DNA from: Spirochaetales bacterium
Lineage (GTDB): Bacteria > Spirochaetota > Spirochaetia > DSM-27196 > PWMO01
NCBI GenBank assembly: GCA_007130025.1
Contig: SLTF01000033.1
Coordinates: 1-9,184 of the forward strand
DNA length: 9,184 nucleotides
Direction of reading: 5' to 3'
In this document: positions 1-5,162 of the stretch, piece by piece
How the letters are laid out: each line of letters opens with the position of its first letter
How positions within the stretch are numbered: the first letter of the stretch is position 1
The notes under the pieces: model-generated
The model's input: only the letters and a program-made list of their open reading frames with translations
Told to the model about the DNA's origin: nothing
Databases searched by the model: none
Program-made: the position numbers and the translations under genes

Positions 1-25
1 ACCGTTACTGTTTGGATCGTTCTGA

Positions 26-1519
26 TTATTCTGTTGAGAGTTCAAATCCGGTATCCCCTTGCCAGACAATTTCGGTCTCTGTTGCGCACGCCGCCCTGCC
101 TTCGGTGCGCGGTTCTCGTTCCAGCGGAAGCACGTCCGGGCGAAACAGATCTTCGCCACCCCAGGGCGAAAAGAGCGCCGCCACAATCCCGGCGCGATCT
201 TCCAGCACCAGAACCTCCGAACCCCGTTCGGCGCAAAGTTTCTTCAACTGCTTGTGCCCGTACCGCTGCGCAACCCGGTCCCCCGGGCGACGCGAGCGAA
301 CGACAAGCGGAGGGTGGCATGAGCCGATCTGCGCACGCACGCTCCACATTCCGTCGGCAGAGCGCACACCGACAACGACGCAACTGTCGGCGCGCTGAGA
401 TCGCTTGCCGGTGGTGACAAGATATCCCTTTTTCTCGTTCCGGACAACATCACGGCGGACGACAATCGCTGCATCGGCGGCCTTTGCGGAAAACGAAATG
501 CGCAGACCGTAGCCGCGCAGTAACACCGTGGCAGTACCGTCCCACGTCACCAGTGGTCGAAAAAACTGGTGGGTCACCCCGAATGCCGCCTCCGGTCCGA
601 GCAACCGCTCGACCGACAGGAAACAACAGCATCGCCGCAGGGCCGGTGGGAACGCGGCAAATCGAGTCGCGTTGATCAACACCTCATCCGAACCCTCACC
701 ATCGGACTGCGTGGACAGTGCCTCGCCCGCGGAAAACCGCAACGCTTCGTCGGTCTCTCGCATCCGCTCGGCGCTCACCGCTACCCCGTGGGCCGCCGCC
801 GGCTCGACGTCGAGCAGGGCCGGGGTCACGTGCCCTCGAAATCGGTTTCGCCGAAACGCTTCCGATTGATTGGTGCTGTCTTCCACGAAGAGCGCCCCAC
901 CATGGACCGCCCTCCGTTGCTCGGCACACTCTTCCAGAAGCGACGGATCCACCGAAAGAAACGGCCGCACCAGAAGCGGTTGCCGCTCTTCGAGCCGGCC
1001 GCCGGCATTCAGGTTTCGAACCTCGGGCATACCGGCGAGCCCACGGGCGCCGCTCCCCCGAGTCAGCCGCATGAGCACGGTCTCCATTTGATCGTGCAGA
1101 TGGTGGCCGGTGACGAGGTACGCTCCGTCCCGTGCCCGGACACACTCCCCCAGCGCGCGGTACCGAAACTCCCGGGCCACTTCTTCCGTTGATCGCCCCT
1201 GGGATTGCGCGGTCGATGAGATGATTCCAGGCTCGATCACGCTGCAATCGATGGGAACTCCGAGCAGCCGTGCGAGGCGCTCGACGCACATCCGTTCGGC
1301 CGCCCGCTCGCTTGGGCTTCGCAATCCGTGATCAACGTACGCAATCGAGGCGGTACCACCGTGTTCCGCTACCACCGGACAGAGTACCGTTGCGAGCACC
1401 GAGCTATCCCGTCCGCCGGAACCCGCAACGATCCAGTGAGCTGAGGGTTCGAGCCGGTTCCGCGTGATGACGCGCAGAAGCTCCTTACGAAGCTCCCGTT
1501 CCGCGCCGGTTGTACTCAT
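26..1519 (-). CDS. tilS: tRNA(Ile)-lysidine synthase TilS
   Basis: TilS is a cytoplasmic enzyme that uses ATP to attach lysine to C34 of the CAU-anticodon tRNA-Ile, changing it from methionine to isoleucine identity. The 497-residue protein has the N-type PP-loop SGGRDS at residues 34-39 and DHGLR at 63-67. It also has the family signature GHHLHDQMETVLMR at about 138-151, followed by RGSGARGLAGM. A FVEDSTN...RRNRFR block lies at about 211-228. The C-terminal domain has the usual RSRRPGDR followed by KQLKKL. The ATG at 1519 follows a strong GAGGAGG with good spacing, inside the end of pth; the two genes overlap by 35 nt, so translation is probably coupled. Only 25 nt remain downstream of the stop before the window edge, and nothing is visible there. 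The gene is somewhat longer than the E. coli enzyme but looks intact. Identity is secure. Confidence 0.95.
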   Translation of the reverse strand: MSTTGAERELRKELLRVITRNRLEPSAHWIVAGSGGRDSSVLATVLCPVVAEHGGTASIAYVDHGLRSPSERAAERMCVERLARLLGVPIDCSVIEPGIISSTAQSQGRSTEEVAREFRYRALGECVRARDGAYLVTGHHLHDQMETVLMRLTRGSGARGLAGMPEVRNLNAGGRLEERQPLLVRPFLSVDPSLLEECAEQRRAVHGGALFVEDSTNQSEAFRRNRFRGHVTPALLDVEPAAAHGVAVSAERMRETDEALRFSAGEALSTQSDGEGSDEVLINATRFAAFPPALRRCCCFLSVERLLGPEAAFGVTHQFFRPLVTWDGTATVLLRGYGLRISFSAKAADAAIVVRRDVVRNEKKGYLVTTGKRSQRADSCVVVGVRSADGMWSVRAQIGSCHPPLVVRSRRPGDRVAQRYGHKQLKKLCAERGSEVLVLEDRAGIVAALFSPWGGEDLFRPDVLPLEREPRTEGRAACATETEIVWQGDTGFELSTE

Positions 1520-2069
1520 TCATCGCCTCCTCGATCGAGGTATCGATGATCCGAAGCGTCGCGTCGCGCGCCGTCTCAATCCCCTGGAAAAATCGAACGG
1601 CTTCTTCACCTTCCGGGACCCCGAGCACGTGATTGACAACCGCCTCACGGCCAATCGGCTTATCAACGCCGACGTAGACCCGGACAAACGCATCGCTGCC
1701 GAGCTCGGCCACCAGCGATCGAAGCCCCCGGTGCCCTCCGGTTCCTCCGCCGCGCTTGATGCGAACCGTACCCGTCGGAAGATCAAGCTGATCGCAGATC
1801 ACCACGATATCCGTGACGTCGATCCCAAATCTCCGCTGTACCCGGGGGATGACCTCCCCGCTTCGGTTCATGAAGGTCAGCGGTTTCAGCAGCATGACGG
1901 AGACGCCGCCGTCGCGGACGATGTTGGCGCTCTGGTAGCGATGAAACAGGGGGCGGCGAAACGTGCACTCTTGAGTGCGCGCAATTGCGTCCAACGCAAG
2001 AAACCCGGCGTTATGCCGGGTTTGTGCGTATTCGAGACCGGGATTTCCAAGACCAATGACAAGCCGCAG
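1485..2069 (-). CDS. pth: peptidyl-tRNA hydrolase (Pth)
   Basis: Pth releases peptides from prematurely dissociated peptidyl-tRNA and is normally essential. Numbering from the CTG at 2069, the key features are N9 in GLGNPG, catalytic H19 in TRHNAGF, N68 in TFMN, and D93 in ICDQLDL, all matching the bacterial family. The position equivalent to E. coli Asn114 is Arg (GGHRGL). Length from this CTG is 194 residues, typical for the family, and gives an N-terminus MRLVIGLGNPG. No ATG, GTG or TTG lies at this natural start. In-frame alternatives are ATT 2087, TTG 2123 (212 aa) and ATG 2189 (234 aa); the last three overlap rplY, and the longer two would add a basic, proline-rich leader not usual for Pth. 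The rplY stop is only 4 nt upstream of the CTG, so coupled re-initiation is plausible. The 3' end overlaps tilS. Product is certain; start is uncertain. Confidence 0.9.
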   Translation of the reverse strand: MRLVIGLGNPGLEYAQTRHNAGFLALDAIARTQECTFRRPLFHRYQSANIVRDGGVSVMLLKPLTFMNRSGEVIPRVQRRFGIDVTDIVVICDQLDLPTGTVRIKRGGGTGGHRGLRSLVAELGSDAFVRVYVGVDKPIGREAVVNHVLGVPEGEEAVRFFQGIETARDATLRIIDTSIEEAMNEYNRRGTGAS

Positions 2070-2073
2070 AAGC

Positions 2074-2694
2074 TTACTCGTCGGAATTCTCTGCTTGCTC
2101 GGTAACGGCGGCTTCCTCGTCAACCTCGGTTTCCGCCTCTTCCTGGGCGCGCGGAGCCGCGACGGTTGCCACCACCTGGTCGATCCCATTCAGGACCTTT
2201 ACCCCGGTCGGCACGACGATATCGGAAACGTGAACTGAGTGACCGAGTTCCAATCCGGCGATATCAATCTTGACGTCAGCCGGGATGTCTTTCGGCAGAC
2301 ATTCGATTTCCAGCTCGTGCAACTGAACTTCCAGAATACCGCCCTCTCGAACACCCTTGGACTTGCCTTCAAGGTGGATCGGGATGTGAGTCTTCAGGAG
2401 CTTCCCGCGGGCGATTTCGTAGAAGTCGATGTGCTGAATCGTTCCCGACATCAGGTCCTCGTCGTACGACTTGACGAGCACGTCAACGCCGGCGCTTTCC
2501 ATCTGCAGCGTGATGATGGTGCTCTCGTTGATGTGCTTGAACGTGTTGATAAACTCGTGCGCATCCACGGAAATGGTGCGATGCAGCTTCTGTCCGTAGA
2601 TGACGGCAGGGATACGACCGCTTCGGCGAAGGCGCCCAATGGGTCCCTTCTTGCGCTCGGTCCGTTCAGCCGCTTGTACCACGATCTGTTCCAT
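2074..2694 (-). CDS. rplY: 50S ribosomal protein L25, long CTC/TL5 form
   Basis: L25 binds 5S rRNA in the central protuberance of the 50S subunit. The 206-residue product is the long general-stress (CTC/TL5) type. An N-terminal L25 domain covers about residues 1-90, with the recognisable RRSGRIPAVIYG at about 24-35 and QHIDFYEI further on. A C-terminal beta domain runs from about 95 to 180 (HIPIHLEGKSKGV, CLPKDIPADVKIDI). A low-complexity acidic tail rich in E, A and D completes the protein. The ATG at 2694 is preceded by AGAGGAGAG at good spacing. The gene starts 27 nt after the 3' end of tRNA-Gln with no terminator between them, so the two are probably cotranscribed, with processing of the tRNA freeing the rplY 5' end. 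pth begins at or just before the rplY stop. Confidence 0.95.
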   Translation of the reverse strand: MEQIVVQAAERTERKKGPIGRLRRSGRIPAVIYGQKLHRTISVDAHEFINTFKHINESTIITLQMESAGVDVLVKSYDEDLMSGTIQHIDFYEIARGKLLKTHIPIHLEGKSKGVREGGILEVQLHELEIECLPKDIPADVKIDIAGLELGHSVHVSDIVVPTGVKVLNGIDQVVATVAAPRAQEEAETEVDEEAAVTEQAENSDE

Positions 2695-2721
2695 GTTCTC
2701 TCCTCTGTATCTTGGCCGGTA

Positions 2722-2794
2722 CTGGGACGGGAGGATTCGAACCTCCGAATGCCGGGATCAAAACCCGGTGGCTTAGCCGCTTGCCGACGTCCCA
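2722..2794 (-). tRNA. tRNA-Gln (anticodon UUG)
   Basis: A 73-nt cloverleaf can be folded by eye. The acceptor stem is TGGGACG paired with CGTCCCA, including the U1-A72 pair and G73 discriminator characteristic of bacterial tRNA-Gln. The D arm has a GGC/GCC stem. The anticodon stem is CCGGG/CCCGG with loop TTTTGAT, placing anticodon TTG at 2761-2759. The variable loop is CATTC, and the T arm is GGAGG-TTCGAAT-CCTCC. The sequence closely resembles E. coli tRNA-Gln, especially in the anticodon and T arms. The bases after G73 are TAC, so the CCA tail is not encoded and must be added by the CCA-adding enzyme. The gene lies between spoVG and rplY in the same orientation. Confidence 0.97.
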
Positions 2795-2861
2795 ACGTGG
2801 TTTTCTGTGTTGCAGAGTACCTTTCCAGATGTTGCGCCGAATGTCAAGGGTTACCGGCCTC

Positions 2862-2880
2862 AGCGGTCGGTTCCGCCGCT
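2862..2880 (-). other. GC-rich hairpin downstream of spoVG
   Basis: About 37 nt after the spoVG stop the transcript can fold AGCGG-CG around a GAAC tetraloop with CG-A-CCGCT, giving 7 bp with one bulged A. No run of U follows, so it is not a classical intrinsic terminator. It may mark the spoVG 3' end or a processing point before tRNA-Gln. The rest of the 122-nt spacer holds a TTGACA at 2847-2842 but no well-spaced -10 box. Confidence 0.3.
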
Positions 2881-2916
2881 CCGCGGGAACAAAACCAGCG
2901 AGATCGGGGCGAAGGT

Positions 2917-3228
2917 TCAGAACTCTCCGCTTCCGTCGCCACCACCATCGGTTTCTTCGTCGCTCCCGGCGTCGTCTGTCGCGTTCTCAAAGGCGTCAAG
3001 AATACGCGATTGCAGATCGTTTCGAAAATCCGAATTGATGGGATGTGCCACGTCTTTATACTCACCGGTTTTGGTCTTGCGACTGGGCATGGCGATAAAC
3101 ACGCCCGTTTTCCCTTCTATGACCTTTACGTTGTGAACAACGAAGCAGTCGTCAAAGGTAACCGTTACATAGGCTTTGAGTTTGCCTTCTGAGCTCACTC
3201 TTCGAATCCGGATATCAGTAATGTCCAT
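2917..3228 (-). CDS. spoVG: SpoVG family nucleic-acid-binding regulator
   Basis: SpoVG is a small site-specific DNA/RNA-binding regulator, known as a sporulation/septation factor in Bacillus and as a global regulator in Staphylococcus and Borrelia. The product begins MDITDIRIRR and continues with the conserved core KLKAYVTVTFDDCFVVHNVKV, GVFIAMPSRK and DVAHPIN, then a C-terminal helix. The last 20 or so residues form an Asp/Glu/Gly tail (TDDAGSDEETDG...), which is low complexity and probably disordered. The start is set at 3228 because AAGGAG lies exactly 6 nt upstream; an in-frame ATG at 3249 would place that ribosome site inside the gene. The mature protein is 103 residues, normal for the family. 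A strong promoter lies about 90 nt upstream, so spoVG heads its own transcript, which may continue into tRNA-Gln and rplY. Confidence 0.95.
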   Translation of the reverse strand: MDITDIRIRRVSSEGKLKAYVTVTFDDCFVVHNVKVIEGKTGVFIAMPSRKTKTGEYKDVAHPINSDFRNDLQSRILDAFENATDDAGSDEETDGGGDGSGEF

Positions 3229-3234
3229 ACGATG

Positions 3235-3240
3235 CTCCTT
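3235..3240 (-). promoter_or_regulatory. spoVG ribosome binding site
   Basis: AAGGAG with a 6-nt spacer to the ATG at 3228. It decides the start codon against the upstream in-frame ATG at 3249. Confidence 0.85.
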
Positions 3241-3294
3241 GGAACGCACTCACTCGACGCTCAGCACACTCCGATCCGCCCATGTACACACCGT

Positions 3295-3314
3295 GCCGTC
3301 ACTGGAATGACGGC
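3295..3314 (-). promoter_or_regulatory. stem-loop at the 5' end of the spoVG leader
   Basis: GCCGTCA, a six-base loop TTCCAG, then TGACGGC form a perfect 7-bp hairpin in the transcript. If transcription starts where the promoter predicts (3316), the stem begins at about +3, so it would be a 5'-terminal stem-loop. Such structures are known to stabilise mRNAs by blocking 5'-end-dependent decay. Function here is inferred. Confidence 0.45.
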
Positions 3315-3322
3315 TCCCGGTA

Positions 3323-3351
3323 AGTATCGCAAATATGATTGGCAGTGTCAA
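3323..3351 (-). promoter_or_regulatory. sigma70-type promoter of spoVG
   Basis: The -35 is a perfect TTGACA at 3351-3346, the spacer is 17 bp, and the -10 is GATACT at 3328-3323 (4 of 6 matches). The predicted start is near 3316, leaving an 88-nt leader before spoVG. It is oriented back-to-back with the promoter at 3382-3410. Confidence 0.75.
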
Positions 3352-3364
3352 ATCAGAAATGTAA

Positions 3365-3372
3365 CACCGGTG
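3365..3372. promoter_or_regulatory. palindrome between the divergent promoters
   Basis: CACCGGTG is a perfect 8-bp palindrome whose centre (3368.5) is within 2 bp of the midpoint of the 30-bp gap between the two outward-facing -35 boxes. The position suits an operator acting on both promoters. Eight base pairs could easily occur by chance, so this is only a candidate. Confidence 0.25.
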
Positions 3373-3381
3373 CCGTTCAGA

Positions 3382-3410
3382 TTGACACCAGATCGGCACA
3401 CTACTACACT
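3382..3410 (+). promoter_or_regulatory. sigma70-type promoter of the acidic small ORF
   Basis: A perfect TTGACA at 3382-3387, a 17-bp spacer and TACACT at 3405-3410 (4 of 6 matches to the -10 consensus). The usual distance to +1 places transcription start at 3417, which is the A of the ATG of the acidic ORF. This predicts a leaderless mRNA, or alternatively a small RNA antisense to the 3' end of rsfS. Confidence 0.65.
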
Positions 3411-3416
3411 TTGGAC

Positions 3417-3569
3417 ATGGCGGCAGCACACAACAGCGACACCGATCACGACGACTTCGCGGATGACGAGTTTGACGACTCGGACTGGACGGAGAACGAA
3501 GAATTCGGAGCTGACGATTTCGACGACGGCGACTCTTACGACGAGACCGACGGAGATTTCGACGACTGA
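3417..3569 (+). CDS. putative leaderless, highly acidic 50-residue protein
   Basis: No family is recognised. The ORF encodes 50 residues, of which 24 are Asp or Glu (19 D, 5 E). It has no Lys or Arg and a regular sprinkling of aromatics (five F, one W, one Y) in patterns such as DDF, DEF, EEF and GDF. It begins MAAAHNSDTD and ends DGDFDD. It is the only gene on the plus strand here. There is no Shine-Dalgarno sequence before the ATG, but a good promoter sits exactly where a leaderless transcript would need it. The last 34 nt overlap the 3' end of rsfS on the opposite strand. Composition suggests a soluble, probably disordered protein that might bind a basic partner, metal or nucleic-acid-binding surface; that is inference only. 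The alternatives are a non-coding RNA or a chance ORF. Confidence 0.5.
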   Translation: MAAAHNSDTDHDDFADDEFDDSDWTENEEFGADDFDDGDSYDETDGDFDD

Positions 3570-4009
3570 GGTTTCGCCGACTGCGGCGGAGCAGAGCCCA
3601 GAAAATCCCCCTCCTCGTCTGCGCGAAAGAGCTCTCGTCCGCTGAACCAGAGTCGTTCCAGTTCGTAGAACGCCCTGCTCTCGGCGGTCATGATGTGCAC
3701 CACCACAAATCCGAGATCGATCAGCGTCCAGCTGTTATCCTGTTGCCGCTTGCTGCCGTTCAGCGGAGTGACCGCATACTGCTCAAACACGGTTTGCAGC
3801 TGCTTCTGCAAGCCGCGCGCGTGAGCCGCCGAGTTTGCCGTGGCTATCACCAGGTAGTCGGTAAAACTGCATATCTCACCGACCGCGAGTGCGATGGTGT
3901 TCCGTGCTTTGTGTTCGTTCAGTGTCCGAGCGCACTCGAGTGCGATCGCTTCGCGATCGAAGAGTTCCCCACCCGCGTTGGTGGTGTTATCGTCTGACGT
4001 TGGTGCCAT
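3536..4009 (-). CDS. rsfS: ribosomal silencing factor RsfS (iojap/YbeB family)
   Basis: RsfS binds ribosomal protein L14 and blocks joining of the 30S and 50S subunits, slowing translation when nutrients are short. Diagnostic family segments are ALAVGEICSFTDYLVIATANS, then SWTLIDLGFVVVHIMT and RAFYELERLW, which contain the conserved core used for L14 binding. The protein is 157 residues, longer than the usual 105-120, because of about 15 extra N-terminal residues and a Ser/Pro/Lys-rich C-terminal tail after the core. The ATG at 4009 is chosen over an adjacent TTG at 4012 because AGGAAGGG lies 6 nt before the ATG. The start overlaps the end of the LCP gene by 23 nt. The stop lies inside the convergent acidic ORF. 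It is the last gene of the rplU operon, and no intrinsic terminator is visible after it. Confidence 0.93.
   Translation of the reverse strand: MAPTSDDNTTNAGGELFDREAIALECARTLNEHKARNTIALAVGEICSFTDYLVIATANSAAHARGLQKQLQTVFEQYAVTPLNGSKRQQDNSWTLIDLGFVVVHIMTAESRAFYELERLWFSGRELFRADEEGDFLGSAPPQSAKPQSSKSPSVSS
3931..3959. repeat. adjacent palindrome and short hairpin within rsfS
   Basis: A perfect 14-bp palindrome (CGCACTCGAGTGCG, 3931-3944) abuts and shares two bases with a 7-bp hairpin (CGATCGC, loop TTC, GCGATCG, 3943-3959). Both lie in the first third of the rsfS coding sequence. They may be no more than codon coincidence in GC-rich DNA. Confidence 0.4.
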
Positions 4010-5162
4010 CAAAATCCCTTCCTAAAACCAGGGTAACCGCCGCTGCCGACTCCGCGGCACGGTCAGTCACTACACGGTCTGCCTGAATGATGCCGGCAAC
4101 GCGCTGCGCGAACGCAGGGTTCCCGGTGCGGTCAATGACCAGGGTGTGTTCAACCTCGCTCGTCTCGGCGTTGCCAACGTGAACCACGTTGAATCCAAAT
4201 CCCTGCATCAGATCCTGAGTACGCCGCGCCAGTCCGGTCACGGCCGTACCGTTGAGAATCTCCAGCGAGATGAGCGCGTTGTCTTCAAATGTCTCGACTT
4301 CGGACGCAAGACTCTCCTGAACCTGTCGAACCGTCTGACGCAGCCACTGCCCCTCGAAGTGGGGGAACAACAGCTCCTGTCGAACCGATTCTGCTTCTAC
4401 CACTCGAAGGTTCCCCTGAACCTGCCGGTACACCAATCTGCCGCTCTCGAGGCGATCAAACTCCGCAAACAGACGATGCAGGGAGCGGTTATCGAGGTTG
4501 GTATCAACCCAGCGCGCCACAAAGGGCCGAACCCTCGAGTGGTTCAAATAGCTGGACCGTTCGCCCAGACGATCGATCAGATTCTGAGCGAACGCTTGCA
4601 CAATCCCGATTTGTTCTTCTCCCATGGCGCGCGCCGCGTACTCGAGGAAGAACACGTCCAGATTGCTGCCGTCGAGTACCACGTTTCCCGACGGCAACCG
4701 GATGGACTCGGAAGGATCCACCCCGGCCACATCAACAAACACCCTCACTCCCTCAATCAGGTCCACCAGCGACGCCAGATCGGCGAGCGACACGGTGATG
4801 AAGAACGGAATCTCCGTGCCGAGAAGACGTGCAACGGCATCGCGGTAGAGCTCGACGTTCCCCTCTCGAAACACCGCATCAATGCGGTCCACTCGGTTCA
4901 GCGCCCCGAGGATTGCGCCGACGTTACCCGGAATATCGAACAAGGCGCCGCGCGCGCTGACGGGATTGTAGAGCAGCACCTGAGTCCAAAGAGGTGCACC
5001 CTCGTGTTCGACAACCCAGAGAACCCCTATCTGGTCCCCACTCGCAACCAGATCGCTGATCCGGTCGCTGCGAACCTGTGTCCATACAAACACACCGGTG
5101 CCAATAATAATGACTGCAATCAGGACCAGAAAAATCACGGCGTGATCAAACGACTTTTTCAT
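3987..5162 (-). CDS. LytR-CpsA-Psr (LCP)-like membrane-anchored protein with LytR_C domain
   Basis: The 391-residue protein has a short basic N-terminus and one hydrophobic segment at about residues 8-28, giving a signal-anchor topology with the bulk outside the cytoplasmic membrane. Residues of about 44-205 resemble an LCP domain: VLLYNP, ALFDIPGN, the ARLLGTEIPFFITVSLADLASLVDLIEGV region, and LDGSNLDVFFLEY. A LytR_C-type domain covers about 294-385 (SLEILNGTAVTGLARRTQDLM). Canonical LCP enzymes transfer lipid-linked glycopolymers to peptidoglycan. Here the usual IPRDT arginine motif reads IPGNV, and the R...R..RQQ series after the LDG block is largely absent, so transferase activity is doubtful. 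The ATG overlaps the yqeK stop in ATGA, and the 3' end overlaps rsfS. Family assignment is reasonably sure; function is not. Confidence 0.8.
   Translation of the reverse strand: MKKSFDHAVIFLVLIAVIIIGTGVFVWTQVRSDRISDLVASGDQIGVLWVVEHEGAPLWTQVLLYNPVSARGALFDIPGNVGAILGALNRVDRIDAVFREGNVELYRDAVARLLGTEIPFFITVSLADLASLVDLIEGVRVFVDVAGVDPSESIRLPSGNVVLDGSNLDVFFLEYAARAMGEEQIGIVQAFAQNLIDRLGERSSYLNHSRVRPFVARWVDTNLDNRSLHRLFAEFDRLESGRLVYRQVQGNLRVVEAESVRQELLFPHFEGQWLRQTVRQVQESLASEVETFEDNALISLEILNGTAVTGLARRTQDLMQGFGFNVVHVGNAETSEVEHTLVIDRTGNPAFAQRVAGIIQADRVVTDRAAESAAAVTLVLGRDFDGTNVRR

Noticed and set aside
2085..2189. Pth with a 40-residue N-terminal extension from ATG 2189
   Set aside because: The extension lies entirely within rplY in another frame, is basic and low complexity as expected of shadow translation, and is absent from known Pth proteins.
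2814..2847. Possible promoter for tRNA-Gln with TTGACA at 2847-2842
   Set aside because: The only -10-like hexamers (GGTACT, TACTCT) are 20-22 bp away, too far for a standard sigma70 promoter, so I did not list it as a feature.
3339..3569. Longer version of the acidic ORF starting at TTG 3339 (76 aa)
   Set aside because: That start is upstream of the promoter that best explains transcription, and the extra residues do not share the acidic composition.
3574..3587. Hairpin CGCCG-ACTG-CGGCG as a terminator for the acidic ORF or rsfS
   Set aside because: Only 5 bp, no T-run on either strand, and located inside rsfS coding sequence.
3232..3645. Long plus-strand open frame across the spoVG/rsfS gap, 137 codons
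   Set aside because: It is Thr/Arg-rich with no family resemblance, crosses both promoters, and is the out-of-frame shadow of the acidic ORF and rsfS.
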